Assembly (NCBI GenBank): GCA_002692855.1
Contig: NZMJ01000134.1
Span: 1-64,000 of the forward strand
Reading direction: 5' to 3'
Source of the DNA: Maricaulis sp.
GTDB taxonomy: Bacteria; Pseudomonadota; Alphaproteobacteria; Caulobacterales; Maricaulaceae
Length of the DNA: 64,000 nucleotides
This document shows positions 35,813-45,327 of this stretch, one piece after another. Each line of letters starts with the position of its first letter. Positions within the stretch are counted from its first letter, which is position 1. The notes beneath the pieces are model-generated. The model was not told the origin of the DNA, did not search any database, and worked only from the letters and a program-made list of their open reading frames with translations. The position numbers and the translations under genes are program-made.

Positions 35813-37603
35813 ATGTCGAAATACGAATGGATCGATCACACCTATGACGTCGTCGTGGTGGGCGCCGGGGGCTCGGGCCTCCGCGCGGCACTGGGCGCGG
35901 CACAGGCAGGCTTGCGCACGGCGTGCGTGACCAAGGTTTTCCCGACGCGCTCGCACACGGTTGCGGCGCAGGGCGGGATTTCGGCCAGCCTCGGCAATAT
36001 GGGTGAGGATGACTGGCGCTGGCACATGTATGACACCGTGAAGGGGTCAGACTGGCTGGGCGACCAGGACGCGATCGAATATCTGTGCCGCCACGCGCCG
36101 GACGCGGTTTACGAGCTGGAACACTGGGGTGTGCCGTTCAGCCGGACGCCCGAAGGCAAGATCTACCAGCGCGCCTTTGGCGGCATGACCCGCAATTTCG
36201 GCGAAGGCCCGGTGCAGCGCACCTGCGCGGCGGCCGACCGGACCGGTCACGCCATCCTGCACACGCTTTACGGACAGGCGGTCAAGCACAAGACCGAGTT
36301 CTTCATCGAGTATTTCGCGCTCGACCTGATCATGGACGAGGACGGCGCCTGCCGCGGCGTGACGGCGTGGAATCTCGAGGACGGCAAGCTGCACCGATTC
36401 CGGGCGCAGACCGTCATCTTGGCGACCGGCGGCTATGGCCGGGCCTATTTCTCGGCCACCTCGGCGCACACCTGTACCGGCGACGGCAATGCGATGGTGC
36501 TGCGCGCCGGCCTGCCGCTGCAGGACATGGAATTCGTGCAATTCCACCCGACCGGCATTTATGGCGCGGGCGTTCTGATCACCGAGGGCGTGCGCGGCGA
36601 AGGCGGCTATCTGACCAATTCCGAAGGCGAGCGCTTCATGGAGCGCTATGCGCCGAGCGCGAAGGACCTCGCCAGCCGCGATGTCGTCTCGCGCTCGATG
36701 ACGGTGGAAATCCGCGAAGGCCGGGGCGTCGGTCCGAAGAAGGACCACATCTATCTCCACCTCGACCACCTCGATCCGGACGTGATCCACAAGCGCCTGC
36801 CGGGGATTTCCGAAAGCGCGCGGGTGTTCGCCGGTGTCGATGTGACGAAGGAGCCGATCCCGGTCCTGCCGACCGTCCACTACAATATGGGCGGCATCCC
36901 GACCAATTATCACGGCGAGGTCCTGACCAAGCGGGACGGCAATCCGGACTGTGTCGTGCCGGGCCTGATGGCGGTCGGTGAAGCGGCCTGCGTGTCGGTC
37001 CACGGCGCCAATCGCCTGGGGTCGAACAGCCTTATTGACCTCGTCGTCTTCGGCCGCGCAGCGGGGCTCCGGGCCGCCGAAACGCTCGAAGCGGGGGCGC
37101 GCCAGCCGGTTCTTCCGGCCGATGCGGGCGACAATGCGATTGCCCGGCTCGACAAGTTCCGCAATGCCAAGGGCGGCACGCCGACCGCGAAACTGCGCGA
37201 CCGGATGCAGCACGCCATGCAGGCCAATTGCGCCGTCTTCCGTACCGGCGAAGTGCTGGACGAAGGCGTCGCGAAGATCGCCGAAGTCTTCAAGGCGGCT
37301 GCCGATATCGGCGTGTCGGACCGCACGATGGTGTGGAATTCAGACCTCGTGGAAACGCTGGAATTCGACAACCTCATCGCCCAGGCGGCGGTGACAGTGA
37401 CCGGCGCGGCCGCGCGCAAGGAAAGCCGCGGCGCGCATGCCCGCGAAGATTTCCCGGACCGCGATGACGAGAACTGGATGAAGCACACGCTGGCGTTTTT
37501 CGATCCCGAGACCGGCGATGTACGCCTCGAAGAACGCCCGGTGCACACCTACACGCTGTCGGACGACATCCAGTATATCGAACCAAAAGCGCGGGTTTAC
37601 TGA
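35813..37603 (+). CDS. sdhA: Succinate dehydrogenase flavoprotein subunit
   Basis: 596 residues from ATG 35813. FAD-binding [22 protein letters not shown], covalent flavin His48 in [32 protein letters not shown], catalytic region [24 protein letters not shown] and [30 protein letters not shown] and [21 protein letters not shown]. Oxidises succinate to fumarate on the cytoplasmic face. Its stop overlaps the start of the following hypothetical gene by one base (TGATG), so translation passes directly into that gene rather than into sdhB. Confidence 0.97.
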   Translation: MSKYEWIDHTYDVVVVGAGGSGLRAALGAAQAGLRTACVTKVFPTRSHTVAAQGGISASLGNMGEDDWRWHMYDTVKGSDWLGDQDAIEYLCRHAPDAVYELEHWGVPFSRTPEGKIYQRAFGGMTRNFGEGPVQRTCAAADRTGHAILHTLYGQAVKHKTEFFIEYFALDLIMDEDGACRGVTAWNLEDGKLHRFRAQTVILATGGYGRAYFSATSAHTCTGDGNAMVLRAGLPLQDMEFVQFHPTGIYGAGVLITEGVRGEGGYLTNSEGERFMERYAPSAKDLASRDVVSRSMTVEIREGRGVGPKKDHIYLHLDHLDPDVIHKRLPGISESARVFAGVDVTKEPIPVLPTVHYNMGGIPTNYHGEVLTKRDGNPDCVVPGLMAVGEAACVSVHGANRLGSNSLIDLVVFGRAAGLRAAETLEAGARQPVLPADAGDNAIARLDKFRNAKGGTPTAKLRDRMQHAMQANCAVFRTGEVLDEGVAKIAEVFKAAADIGVSDRTMVWNSDLVETLEFDNLIAQAAVTVTGAAARKESRGAHAREDFPDRDDENWMKHTLAFFDPETGDVRLEERPVHTYTLSDDIQYIEPKARVY

Positions 37604-38250
37604 TGCGCGCGATCCTGACCGCCCTCGCGATTTCCTTCGCTGCCGCCACGCCGGCGCTGGCGCAGAACAATGGCCTGCCCACAGCGCGCCAGTCCGTCGT
37701 CTTCGTGAAGACGATTGCCGTGCGCGGGGTCGAATGTGACCTCCTGGAGCGCTGGCAGGGCGCGGCGCTCTATTTCCAGGCCGGTCAGGAAATGGCGCGT
37801 TTCGACGAGGCCGAGCAATTGGAGATCGCGACCGATATCGAATTGCTGTCGAGCGAGATGACCTGCGACGATACCGCGCTGGTGGCGTGGACGCAGGGCG
37901 CCGCGCCGAATATCGAGCGCGAGATGCTGCCCCACTACCTGACCGGCTACCGGGCGCTGGCGCAACTGCCCGAGCCGCCCGCCGAGTTCATGGCGCTGAC
38001 GGACAACGCCGCCGGGCTTGCCGCCGTCGAGGCGAAGATTGCCGGGTTGCAGGCCGGGGGCGGGGCGCTCGAGGGCGGGCTCGACTGGACGCAGTTCGAT
38101 GCCCGGATGCGGACGGGGGCGACCGCCATCGCGGCCGCCGTCGCCGGTGACGAGAGTGCAGGATTTACCACGCAGGAAGCGCGCCGGCAGATGGTTCACA
38201 TCGCCGACGTGACCCTGTTGTGGCTTCAGGACCAGGCAGAGGACGAATAA
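37603..38250 (+). CDS. Secreted hypothetical protein inside the sdh operon
   Basis: 215 residues. [21 protein letters not shown] is a clean Sec signal peptide with an AxA site. The mature part is helical, with one likely disulfide (ECDLLERW and MTCDD) and no recognised domain. It is translationally coupled on both sides: TGATG with sdhA and TAATG with sdhB. An exported protein of this kind is not part of complex II in characterised bacteria. It might be a periplasmic factor or merely a co-expressed passenger. Confidence 0.82.
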   Translation: MRAILTALAISFAAATPALAQNNGLPTARQSVVFVKTIAVRGVECDLLERWQGAALYFQAGQEMARFDEAEQLEIATDIELLSSEMTCDDTALVAWTQGAAPNIEREMLPHYLTGYRALAQLPEPPAEFMALTDNAAGLAAVEAKIAGLQAGGGALEGGLDWTQFDARMRTGATAIAAAVAGDESAGFTTQEARRQMVHIADVTLLWLQDQAEDE

Positions 38251-39029
38251 TGGTTCAGCTGACGCTTCCCAAAGGTTCGCAGCCCAAGCGGGGCAAGACC
38301 TGGCCGAAACCCGAGGCCGCGGACAAGACCCGCGAGTTCAAGATCTACCGCTATGACCCGGAGAGCGGCGAGGGGCCGCGCTGGGACCATTACACGGTCG
38401 ATACCGGCGATTGCGGGCCGATGCTGCTCGACGCGCTGATCTGGATCAAGAATACGGTCGACCCGACGCTGACCTTCCGCCGCTCCTGCCGCGAAGGCGT
38501 GTGCGGGTCGTGCGCGATGAATATCGGCGGGCGCAACACCATCGCCTGCACCAAGGGCATGGACGAGTTCTCCGGCACGATCACCATCGCGCCGCTGCCG
38601 CACCAGCCGGTGGTGAAGGACCTCGTCCCGGACCTGTCGAACTTCTATGCCCAGCACGCCTATGTGCAGCCCTATCTGCAGACCGACACGCCGGCGCCGG
38701 AGAAGGAATGGCGCCAGTCGGAAGAGGACCGGTCGAAGCTCGACGGGCTCTATGAGTGCATTTTGTGCGCCTGCTGTTCGACGGCCTGTCCGTCCTACTG
38801 GTGGAACAGCGAGAAATATCTCGGCCCGGCGGCGCTTCTGCAGGCCTATCGCTGGATCGAGGACAGCCGCGACGAGATGACCGGCGACCGGCTTGATGAC
38901 CTGAACGATCCGTTCAAGCTCTATCGTTGCCACACGATCATGAATTGCGCGCAGGTCTGTCCCAAGGACCTCAATCCCGCTGAAGCCATCGCCGGGATCA
39001 AGCGGCATCTGGCGGAACGCGAAGCTTGA
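38250..39029 (+). CDS. sdhB: Succinate dehydrogenase iron-sulfur subunit
   Basis: 259 residues. N-terminal ferredoxin domain with [2Fe-2S] Cys80, Cys85, Cys88 and Cys100 ([22 protein letters not shown]); C-terminal domain with [17 protein letters not shown] and [18 protein letters not shown] giving the [4Fe-4S] and [3Fe-4S] clusters. Passes electrons from SdhA flavin to ubiquinone. ATG overlaps the preceding stop by one base (TAATG). The RDD-protein gene follows with a four-base overlap. Confidence 0.97.
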   Translation: MVQLTLPKGSQPKRGKTWPKPEAADKTREFKIYRYDPESGEGPRWDHYTVDTGDCGPMLLDALIWIKNTVDPTLTFRRSCREGVCGSCAMNIGGRNTIACTKGMDEFSGTITIAPLPHQPVVKDLVPDLSNFYAQHAYVQPYLQTDTPAPEKEWRQSEEDRSKLDGLYECILCACCSTACPSYWWNSEKYLGPAALLQAYRWIEDSRDEMTGDRLDDLNDPFKLYRCHTIMNCAQVCPKDLNPAEAIAGIKRHLAEREA

Positions 39030-39670
39030 GCGAGACGAACGACCCCGCAAAAGCATCACTGCCCTTCGCCGGGCGTCTGAATCTCAATTCGCACCCGACG
39101 CGCCCCTGGGCGCGCGGGGTCGCGAAAGGCGTCGACCTGCTTCTGGTCGCGATGTTTACTGTCCCGTTCGCCATCGTCGTGCGCCATGTCGTCCGGCTCC
39201 TGCTCGAATATTCCGGGATGTATCCCGCATCGGCGTCTGGTGTTCAGGCATTGATCTGGACTGTCATTGCCCTGGGGCTTGCCGTGTCCGGTATCGCGCT
39301 GATCCTTTACGACACGCTGTGCGTGAGGGCGTACGGCCAGACGGCAGGCAAGGCCTTGATGGGCATAAGATGCACGACGCGTCGCGGCACCAAGCCCCGG
39401 TTCAGACGCGCCTTCGCGCGGTCGGTCATGATGTGGGTGGTCGGGCTTGGCCTGATGATTCCCTATGTGATGACACTACCCTTCATCGCGAATTTTTTCG
39501 TGCTGAAGCAGACAGGCCGGATGCTCTGGGACGGCGCGGCGGGCATCGTTGTCGAGACCAAGCCCGTTGAAGCGTGGCGCTGGGCGCTCGGGTTGGCGCT
39601 GCTCACGGGCGGATTGGTCGAGACTCTTGCTCCCCAGGTGATGCCGCTGGTTGACCTGCTCTTCTACTGA
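39026..39670 (+). CDS. RDD-family membrane protein
   Basis: 214 residues, TTG start overlapping the sdhB stop by four bases. Membrane helices at about 29-50, 69-90, 128-160 and a C-terminal one. The RDD signature region appears as [15 protein letters not shown] (first Asp) and [14 protein letters not shown], with LYDTLC between. Function of the family is not settled (some act as ion exchangers). Its coupling to sdhB places it in the succinate dehydrogenase transcript. Confidence 0.82.
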   Translation: MSETNDPAKASLPFAGRLNLNSHPTRPWARGVAKGVDLLLVAMFTVPFAIVVRHVVRLLLEYSGMYPASASGVQALIWTVIALGLAVSGIALILYDTLCVRAYGQTAGKALMGIRCTTRRGTKPRFRRAFARSVMMWVVGLGLMIPYVMTLPFIANFFVLKQTGRMLWDGAAGIVVETKPVEAWRWALGLALLTGGLVETLAPQVMPLVDLLFY

Positions 39671-39780
39671 TCCCGCTTTCCGCCGCAATCATCTTCCAAT
39701 CGCCCCGATCCCGCCCTTCGATGTCCCGATAAGGCGCGCCTGATCCCGAACCGTTATCCACGGACAAGGGAGAGGGATGG

Positions 39781-41181
39781 ATGACGGATCATTCCGTAAC
39801 TGAGACCACATCGCGCCCGGTCGATCGAAGCCGGTCGATGGGGCTGAAACTGATTCTGGTGGGCGCGCTGGTCGTGCTGCTGGGTGTGCCGCTGGCCATC
39901 GTCAACCTGCTGGCCTGGGAGCGGGCCAACCGGGCTGAAGTCGTCGCGGTCGAGGTCGGCGCGGCCTATGGCGGACCGCAGGAAATGCGCGGGCCCTTCC
40001 TGGCCATCCCCTACACGATCGAACGCGAAGTCGAGGTTCGCGACGACAACAACCGGGTGCGGCGCGAGATGCGCCCGGCCACCGAAACGGTGATCGTGTC
40101 ACCCGACACGCTGCACATCACCGGACAACTTGAAAGCCGGATATTGAGCCGGGCCATCTATGACGTGCCGGTCTACGAGGCCGGTCTGGAACTCGGCGGG
40201 ACGTTCGACACGTCCGGCGTGGCAGATCTTGTGCCCGAAGGCGGACAGGCCGACTGGTCCGCCGCCCGGATGGTCTATGCCGTCAGCGACCTTCGCGGGA
40301 TTGGCGAGGATTTCCACTTTACCCTGTCAGGGCGACGGACGCTTCGCTTCGAGCCGCAATCGGATTTCGACCGCGTCGGGGCAAATGGTTCAGCCTGGCG
40401 CGGCATGAGCGCGCCGGTCCCCGGACTGCGCGCCGGCGAGGCGTTCGAGTTCGAGGCCAGCCTGCAGATTTCGGGTGCGCAGAGTTTCGCGCTGCTGGCC
40501 TCGGGCCGGGAAACGACGGCAGACATTTCCAGCGACTGGCGGCATCCCGGCTTTGACGGGACATTTCTGCCTGACAGCCGCGAGATCGGGGCCGAGGGCT
40601 TCACGGCCAGCTGGCGCGTGCCCTACCTGGCGCGCGGCGTTCCGGCGTCCTGGGTCGAAGGCAAGGGCTATTCCCTGCACCAGGCCGGCAACGCCCTGTT
40701 CGCGGTCAATCTTGTGACGCCGGCAGATGGCTATGCGCAGGTGTCGCGTTCGCTGAAATACGCGCTCCTGTTTCTCGCCTTCACCCTGTTGATGTTCTTC
40801 CTGATCGAGGCGAATGGCGACCGTCCGGTCCACGCCGCGCAATACATCCTGATCGGGCTGGCCCAGGTGATCTTCTACCTGTTGCTCCTGGCCCTGTCCG
40901 AGCATGTCGGAGTCTGGGCGGCTTACGGAACTGCGGCTCTGGCCACGATCATGCTGACGGCAGGCTATGCGCTCAGCGTCTTCCGCTCGCAGCCCATGGC
41001 GATGGTGACCTTCGCCGGTCTGACGCTGACCTATCTGATCCAGTTCGTGCTGGTGCTGATGGAGGATTACGCGCTGCTGATCGGCTCGGCGCTCGCCTTT
41101 GGTGCGGTGGCCGTGACCATGTTCGTGACCCGCAAGGTCGACTGGTATGGTGTCACGACGCTGCCGAAGAAGGCGGGCTGA
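39781..41181 (+). CDS. creD: CreD-family inner membrane protein
   Basis: 466 residues. One N-terminal membrane helix (about 22-42), a large periplasmic domain (EMRGPFLAIPYTIEREVEV, YDVPVYEAGLELGGTFD, DWRHPGFDGTFLPDSREI), then five C-terminal helices beginning SLKYALLFLAFTLLMFFLIEANGDRPVHAAQYILIGLAQVIFYLLLLALSEH, the CreD hallmark. Linked to cell-envelope integrity and colicin tolerance in E. coli, where creBC controls it; no creBC neighbours are present here. Preceded by GGGAGAGGG. Confidence 0.92.
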   Translation: MTDHSVTETTSRPVDRSRSMGLKLILVGALVVLLGVPLAIVNLLAWERANRAEVVAVEVGAAYGGPQEMRGPFLAIPYTIEREVEVRDDNNRVRREMRPATETVIVSPDTLHITGQLESRILSRAIYDVPVYEAGLELGGTFDTSGVADLVPEGGQADWSAARMVYAVSDLRGIGEDFHFTLSGRRTLRFEPQSDFDRVGANGSAWRGMSAPVPGLRAGEAFEFEASLQISGAQSFALLASGRETTADISSDWRHPGFDGTFLPDSREIGAEGFTASWRVPYLARGVPASWVEGKGYSLHQAGNALFAVNLVTPADGYAQVSRSLKYALLFLAFTLLMFFLIEANGDRPVHAAQYILIGLAQVIFYLLLLALSEHVGVWAAYGTAALATIMLTAGYALSVFRSQPMAMVTFAGLTLTYLIQFVLVLMEDYALLIGSALAFGAVAVTMFVTRKVDWYGVTTLPKKAG

Positions 41182-41197
41182 CATCGGTCAAACCGGA

Positions 41198-41226
41198 CCC
41201 CGGCCCTCGCCCTCGCGAGGCCGGGG
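41198..41226. terminator. Hairpin between convergent creD and acyltransferase genes
   Basis: Eight-base outer stem CCCCGGCC / GGCCGGGG around a CTCGCCCTCGCGA core in which CCTCGCGAGG is itself palindromic. No T tract, so efficiency as an intrinsic terminator is doubtful. Confidence 0.45.
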
Positions 41227-41246
41227 AAACCGCCGAATCGCGATGC

Positions 41247-42116
41247 CTACCGCCAGGCCAGTTCTTCGCAGACATCGCGCAGGAAGGCGGTGGCCTCGGA
41301 TTCGCTGGCGGGCAGGCTCGCAGGATCGATGGCACTGCCGAAGGTCAGGCGGTAGCGCGCCTTTCGCTTGTCCATGAAGCCCTGAAAGACGGTCATGTCC
41401 TTCAACTCGTCACTGAATTGCGCGAGCGCATAGTAGAGGAAGGGCATTCGCTGACGCACGCCCATCGGGATGACCGGTGCGTCGAACCGGCGGGCGAGGC
41501 TGATGGCGGTGGGCATCCACGGCTTTTCAATCAGCCCCCAGCGCTTCCAGCTCCATTCGGCCATCCGTCCGGCGGGGAAGATCACGATGCAGCGGCCGTC
41601 GCGGAACGCCGACAGCGCCGCCCGCAGGGTTTCGCGGGTGGAATCGCGCCGCCGCGACTGGGTGCGCCACTCGACGGGCAGGACGATGTCCTCAAGTCCG
41701 GGGCAGACGCGCAAGGCATCGCGATTGGCGAAAAAACACAAGTCCGGGCGATGCTGTTTCAAGGCCGCCCAGACCGCGATACCATCGGCGATCCCGCCGG
41801 GATGGTTGGCGACGATCACGCAGGCCCCTGTCGCAGGAACTGCCTCCAGCCCCCAGGTCTGGACCCGCAGATCCAGGAAGGACTCGGTCCAGTCCATCGC
41901 CGAACGGCCGGGGCGCGGCGCAATCTCGTCGGCCAGGGCCACCGCGCGCCGATATCCCAGGGCCGGGTAGATGATCGACTGGATGGCGCGCCACAGGCGC
42001 GGTCGCCGCATCAGGCGCGGCGCGCGTTCCTCGATCAGCACATCCACGATGTGCTTGCCGTCCGGCGCGGCCGGGCTCGGCGCAGGAATCGGGGCAGGAA
42101 TCGGCTCGTCGGTCAT
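41247..42116 (-). CDS. PlsC-like lysophospholipid acyltransferase
   Basis: 289 residues. Acyltransferase block I reads VIVANHPGGIADGIAVWAAL, an N-H-P-x-G-x-x-D-G variant (HX5D instead of the usual HX4D) common to a hemolysin-like branch of the family; block III is IVIFPAGRMAEW and block IV is APVIPMGVR. The Pro-rich start (PIPAPIPAPSPAAPDGKH) is poorly conserved. Predicted to acylate a lysophospholipid or ornithine-lipid precursor at the inner membrane. Convergent with creD. Exact acceptor unknown. Confidence 0.82.
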   Translation of the reverse strand: MTDEPIPAPIPAPSPAAPDGKHIVDVLIEERAPRLMRRPRLWRAIQSIIYPALGYRRAVALADEIAPRPGRSAMDWTESFLDLRVQTWGLEAVPATGACVIVANHPGGIADGIAVWAALKQHRPDLCFFANRDALRVCPGLEDIVLPVEWRTQSRRRDSTRETLRAALSAFRDGRCIVIFPAGRMAEWSWKRWGLIEKPWMPTAISLARRFDAPVIPMGVRQRMPFLYYALAQFSDELKDMTVFQGFMDKRKARYRLTFGSAIDPASLPASESEATAFLRDVCEELAWR

Positions 42117-42264
42117 CGCTGCCCACTATAGGCCGTCAAACGGGGCGAAGATATTGGCCGGTTCCAGCCTCGCGCCCCGAAGTGTTAACGAAACCCTACC
42201 GATTGGCACCGCGATTGCGACGCCCCGTGAACGGATTAACGACCTGTTCACGATTGGGACGACG

Positions 42265-42828
42265 ATGGCGGTTCTTGACGCAGTACAGACACCTTCTCTC
42301 TTCGACCGGCTGACAGCGCCGCTGAAGCGGATGCAGCGCAATGTGAAGCGCCGGCGAGGCCCGATCGATGCCGGTCTCGCGGATTTCCTCGGCGAAGCAA
42401 TCCGTCCCGGCGACAAGGTCCTGCAAATCGGCGCCAATGACCGGGCCGCAACCACGTTCCTGAGCTGCGGGGCCTTCCACCTGATGATCGCGCAGGCCGC
42501 CTCCGCCGAAGCTGTCGAGGCGCTGAGTGCTGCGGAAGGCGTTTCGAGCGAGCGGCTGCGCGCCTTTGCCAGCGTCGGAGCGTCGGAAAGCGCGGGCCGC
42601 GTCGATGCCGTCTATCTGGCGCCCTCGCCGGGCTTTGCGGCCCTGGCCGCGCATTTTCGTCATGCGGCAACGCGCCTGAGGACAGGCGGAATCCTGCTGC
42701 TGGACGGAGCCGACACGATCGAGGGCGGTCGCCTTTACGATGCGCTTCACGCCGACCTCGGCTGGCGGCTCGACGAGATCATTTCGGGCAAGGTCGCGGT
42801 GTTCCGCAAGACGGCCGCCATGGCCTGA
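42265..42828 (+). CDS. Rossmann-fold, methyltransferase-like protein
   Basis: 187 residues from ATG 42265 (upstream in-frame sequence is antisense to another gene). PGDKVLQIGANDRAATTFLSCGAFHL looks like a degenerate SAM-binding motif I (normally ExGxGxG), and the ending TRLRTGGILLLDGADTIEGGRLYDAL resembles the strand of O-methyltransferases where a metal or product contacts. The glycine loop is incomplete, so it may not bind SAM. A short basic N-terminal tail (KRMQRNVKRRRG) precedes. No confident role. Confidence 0.65.
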   Translation: MAVLDAVQTPSLFDRLTAPLKRMQRNVKRRRGPIDAGLADFLGEAIRPGDKVLQIGANDRAATTFLSCGAFHLMIAQAASAEAVEALSAAEGVSSERLRAFASVGASESAGRVDAVYLAPSPGFAALAAHFRHAATRLRTGGILLLDGADTIEGGRLYDALHADLGWRLDEIISGKVAVFRKTAAMA

Positions 42829-42835
42829 CCAGCCT

Positions 42836-42897
42836 GACAGAAAACTGTCGCAGACACGCGTTAGGACCGCTCCCAATACCTTGGGAGCGGTCTTTCC
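42836..42897 (+). promoter_or_regulatory. Hairpin pair directly before the arsC start codon
   Basis: A five-base hairpin GACAG-AAAA-CTGTC (42836-42849) is followed by a perfect twelve-base stem GACCGCTCCCAA / TTGGGAGCGGTC with TACC loop (42865-42892), then TTTCC and the ATG at 42898. The only plausible Shine-Dalgarno, GGGAG, is inside the stem's right arm. It could terminate transcription of the preceding gene, act as an attenuator, or be a repressor operator. ArsR-type control is not visible otherwise. Confidence 0.6.
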
Positions 42898-43395
42898 ATG
42901 TCCGATCGAATTTTCAACGTCCTGTTCCTGTGCACCGGAAATTCGGCGCGCTCCATCATGGCCGAGGCGCTTCTCGGCAAGATGGGGGGCGGTCGATTCA
43001 AGGCCTTTTCAGCCGGGTCCATGCCGGCGGGACAGGTCAATCCAGGCGCGCTCCGGATGCTGGGCACGCTCGGCTACGAAACGGAACACTTCCGGTCGAA
43101 GAACTGGAGCGAGTTCGATACCGCTACCGGCGGGCCGGTAATGGACTTCGCCTTCACGGTTTGCGATTCGGCCGCAGCGGAAGTCTGCCCGGTCTGGCCG
43201 GGCCAGCCGATTACGGCACATTGGGGAATTGCCGACCCAGCCGCCGTCAGCGGCAGCGAGGCCGAGATCAGCGCCGCCTTTGCGCAGGCCTATCGCCTGC
43301 TGCGTCACCGGATCGAAGCCTTTGTCAGCCTGCCCGTTGAATCGCTCGACCGAATGACCCTTCAGTCCCGCCTCGACGCCATCGGACGACCATGA
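42898..43395 (+). CDS. arsC: Arsenate reductase, low-molecular-weight phosphatase type
   Basis: 165 residues. The P-loop [19 protein letters not shown] holds the nucleophile Cys12 and fits the CX5R signature. [10 protein letters not shown] and [17 protein letters not shown] (with the resolving Cys residues in the CDxAxxxxCP context) mark arsenate reductase rather than tyrosine phosphatase; [11 protein letters not shown] is typical of the family. Reduces arsenate to arsenite with thioredoxin, glutaredoxin or mycothiol-like partners. Overlaps the ACR3 gene by four bases. No arsR gene is within the window. Confidence 0.92.
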   Translation: MSDRIFNVLFLCTGNSARSIMAEALLGKMGGGRFKAFSAGSMPAGQVNPGALRMLGTLGYETEHFRSKNWSEFDTATGGPVMDFAFTVCDSAAAEVCPVWPGQPITAHWGIADPAAVSGSEAEISAAFAQAYRLLRHRIEAFVSLPVESLDRMTLQSRLDAIGRP

Positions 43396-44453
43396 CCGAA
43401 ACGCACTCTTCCAAGGCCGGAATCGGGCCGTTTGAAAAATGGCTGTCCGTCTGGGTCGGCCTGGCAATCGTGACCGGTGTCGGTCTCGGCCTGGCCGTTC
43501 CGGGCCTGTTTTCCGCGCTTAGCCAGCTTGAATACGCGTCGGTGAATCTGGTCGTCGCGGTCCTGATCTGGGCGATGATCTATCCGATGATGATCCAGGT
43601 CGATTTTGCCAGCATCCGGCAGATCGGCACGCGCCCGAAGGGGCTGATCGTCACACTGGTGGTCAACTGGCTGATCAAGCCGTTCACGATGGCCGCGCTG
43701 GCGGTGGTGTTCTTCGAATTCGTGTTCGCGCCCTTCCTGCAGCCGGAAGACGCGCTGCAATACACGGCCGGCCTGATCCTGCTGGGCGCGGCCCCCTGCA
43801 CGGCGATGGTCTTCGTGTGGTCTCAGCTGACGCGCGGCGATGCCAATTACACACTGGTCCAGGTCGCCGCCAATGACGTGGTGATGATCTTTGCCTTCGC
43901 GCCGATTGTCGCGCTCCTGCTGGGTGTTACCGACATCACCATCCCGTGGGAGACGTTGCTCCTGTCGGTAGGGCTTTACGTGCTGGCACCACTGGCTGCC
44001 GGGGCCCTGACCCGCTGGTGGCTGATGCGTGGCCGCAGCGAAGCCGAAGGCGGGGCGCAGGTCGAGCGTTTCACGGCGCGGGTGAAGCCCGCGTCGATTG
44101 CGGGCCTGATCGCCACGGTCGTCCTCCTCTTCGGTTTCCAGGGCGATGTCCTGATCCAGCGGCCACTGGTGATCGCGATGATTGCCGTGCCGCTGCTGAT
44201 CCAGTCCTACGGGATATTCTTCATCGCCTATGGCGCGGCCTGGCTGTGGAAGATGCCGTTCCGGATCGCTGCGCCGTGCGCGCTGATCGGCACGTCAAAC
44301 TTCTTCGAGCTGGCCGTAGCGGTCGCGATCAGCCTGTTCGGCCTCAATTCCGGCGCTGCGCTGGCGACGGTCGTCGGTGTGCTGGTCGAGGTGCCGGTGA
44401 TGTTGTCGCTGGTGGCGTTCGCCAACCGGACACAGCGTCACTTTCCCGGCTGA
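43392..44453 (+). CDS. acr3: Arsenite efflux transporter, ACR3 family
   Basis: 353 residues, ten helices. [19 protein letters not shown] contains Cys136, the conserved thiol of ACR3 transporters that binds arsenite. [16 protein letters not shown] in the first third and [25 protein letters not shown] near the end are further signatures. Exports the arsenite made by ArsC across the inner membrane, driven by the proton gradient. Overlaps arsC by four bases, a two-gene resistance module. Confidence 0.95.
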   Translation: MTETHSSKAGIGPFEKWLSVWVGLAIVTGVGLGLAVPGLFSALSQLEYASVNLVVAVLIWAMIYPMMIQVDFASIRQIGTRPKGLIVTLVVNWLIKPFTMAALAVVFFEFVFAPFLQPEDALQYTAGLILLGAAPCTAMVFVWSQLTRGDANYTLVQVAANDVVMIFAFAPIVALLLGVTDITIPWETLLLSVGLYVLAPLAAGALTRWWLMRGRSEAEGGAQVERFTARVKPASIAGLIATVVLLFGFQGDVLIQRPLVIAMIAVPLLIQSYGIFFIAYGAAWLWKMPFRIAAPCALIGTSNFFELAVAVAISLFGLNSGAALATVVGVLVEVPVMLSLVAFANRTQRHFPG

Positions 44454-44461
44454 CGCGGCGC

Positions 44462-45130
44462 CTACTGCCCGGTCGGCCGCGAGGTGCCGACCGAAGGCTG
44501 GATCACGTCCTGCCAGTTGACCTCGCGCTCGCGGCGCATCGCGCCGGTCAGCGCGTCGCAGCCCTCGCCCGGTTCGCTGCGCTGCAAGGCGCGCGGGAAA
44601 AAGTCCGCTGCCGCTTCGATGGCGGCGGCGCGTTCGGCGTCGCTGGCATTCGCCGCTATGGCATTGGCCGTCGCTTCGGGCAGGCGCGTCAGGCCCAGGG
44701 CCTGATCCCGGTTGTTGGTGCGGTAAATGGCGGACCAGCGGGCGGCTTCGGCGCTGTGACCGGCGGCGAGGTGCCGGGTGGCGAGCTCGGCCTGGCTGGC
44801 GGCCCAGCCGGCATTCGCGGCGGTTTCCAGCGCGGCATACCCTTCGGTGCGATAGGCCTCGGCAGCCTCGGCAGACACGCCCGGCGCCGCGGCCGCATTC
44901 AGCGCCGTGACACCCAGATTGTGCCAGGCGACTTCATACCCGGGTCCATAGGCCGCCGCGCAGCGATAGGCCGCCAGAGCGGTCGCGGTATCTCCGTTTT
45001 CCAGCGCATTGGCCGCGCGGGCATAGGCCATCTCGCCGCCCGTCCCGGCGCGTACGAAGTCCGGCCGCCCGCCTCCCGCGCATGCAGAGAGCGTGAGAAC
45101 GAGCACGAGGGGAAGGGCAATGCGGACCAT
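44462..45130 (-). CDS. Lipoprotein with helical repeats
   Basis: 222 residues. MVRIALPLVLVLTLSACAGGG has lipobox LSAC. The mature part consists of Ala-rich helices in pairs (AYARAANALENGDTATALAAYRCAAAYGPGYEVAWHNLGVTALNAAA) resembling TPR or Sel1 repeats, so a periplasmic protein-interaction role is plausible. The end (DALTGAMRREREVNWQDVIQPSVGTS) is polar. Nearest relative unknown. Faces the acr3 gene convergently with an eight-base gap. Confidence 0.75.
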   Translation of the reverse strand: MVRIALPLVLVLTLSACAGGGRPDFVRAGTGGEMAYARAANALENGDTATALAAYRCAAAYGPGYEVAWHNLGVTALNAAAAPGVSAEAAEAYRTEGYAALETAANAGWAASQAELATRHLAAGHSAEAARWSAIYRTNNRDQALGLTRLPEATANAIAANASDAERAAAIEAAADFFPRALQRSEPGEGCDALTGAMRREREVNWQDVIQPSVGTSRPTGQ

Positions 45131-45262
45131 GAAACAACCTTTGCGCCGGAACGGTTCGACAGGAAGTGTAACGCGGCGAGACGCGTCTGTCCGGAGGTGA
45201 TTGCGGAAGACACAAAGCTCGCCAGTCGGCGGACGGACTGAGGTCTGATCTCACTCCCGCAT

Positions 45263-45291
45263 TTGACCTTGGACCCGCGCGGCGCGATATG
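45263..45291 (+). promoter_or_regulatory. Weak candidate promoter for mmsA
   Basis: TTGACC (45263-45268), 17-base spacer, GATATG (45286-45291), 36 bases before the mmsA ATG. The -35 is good and the -10 poor, so it may need an activator. Found by eye. Confidence 0.25.
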
Positions 45292-45327
45292 AGCGGCAAC
45301 CAAGTTAGCCATCCATCGGAGAGCGGC

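Noticed and set aside
42182..42240. TTAA-containing motif upstream of the methyltransferase-like gene, considered a CtrA box
   Set aside because: The second half-site is not TTAA at seven-base spacing.
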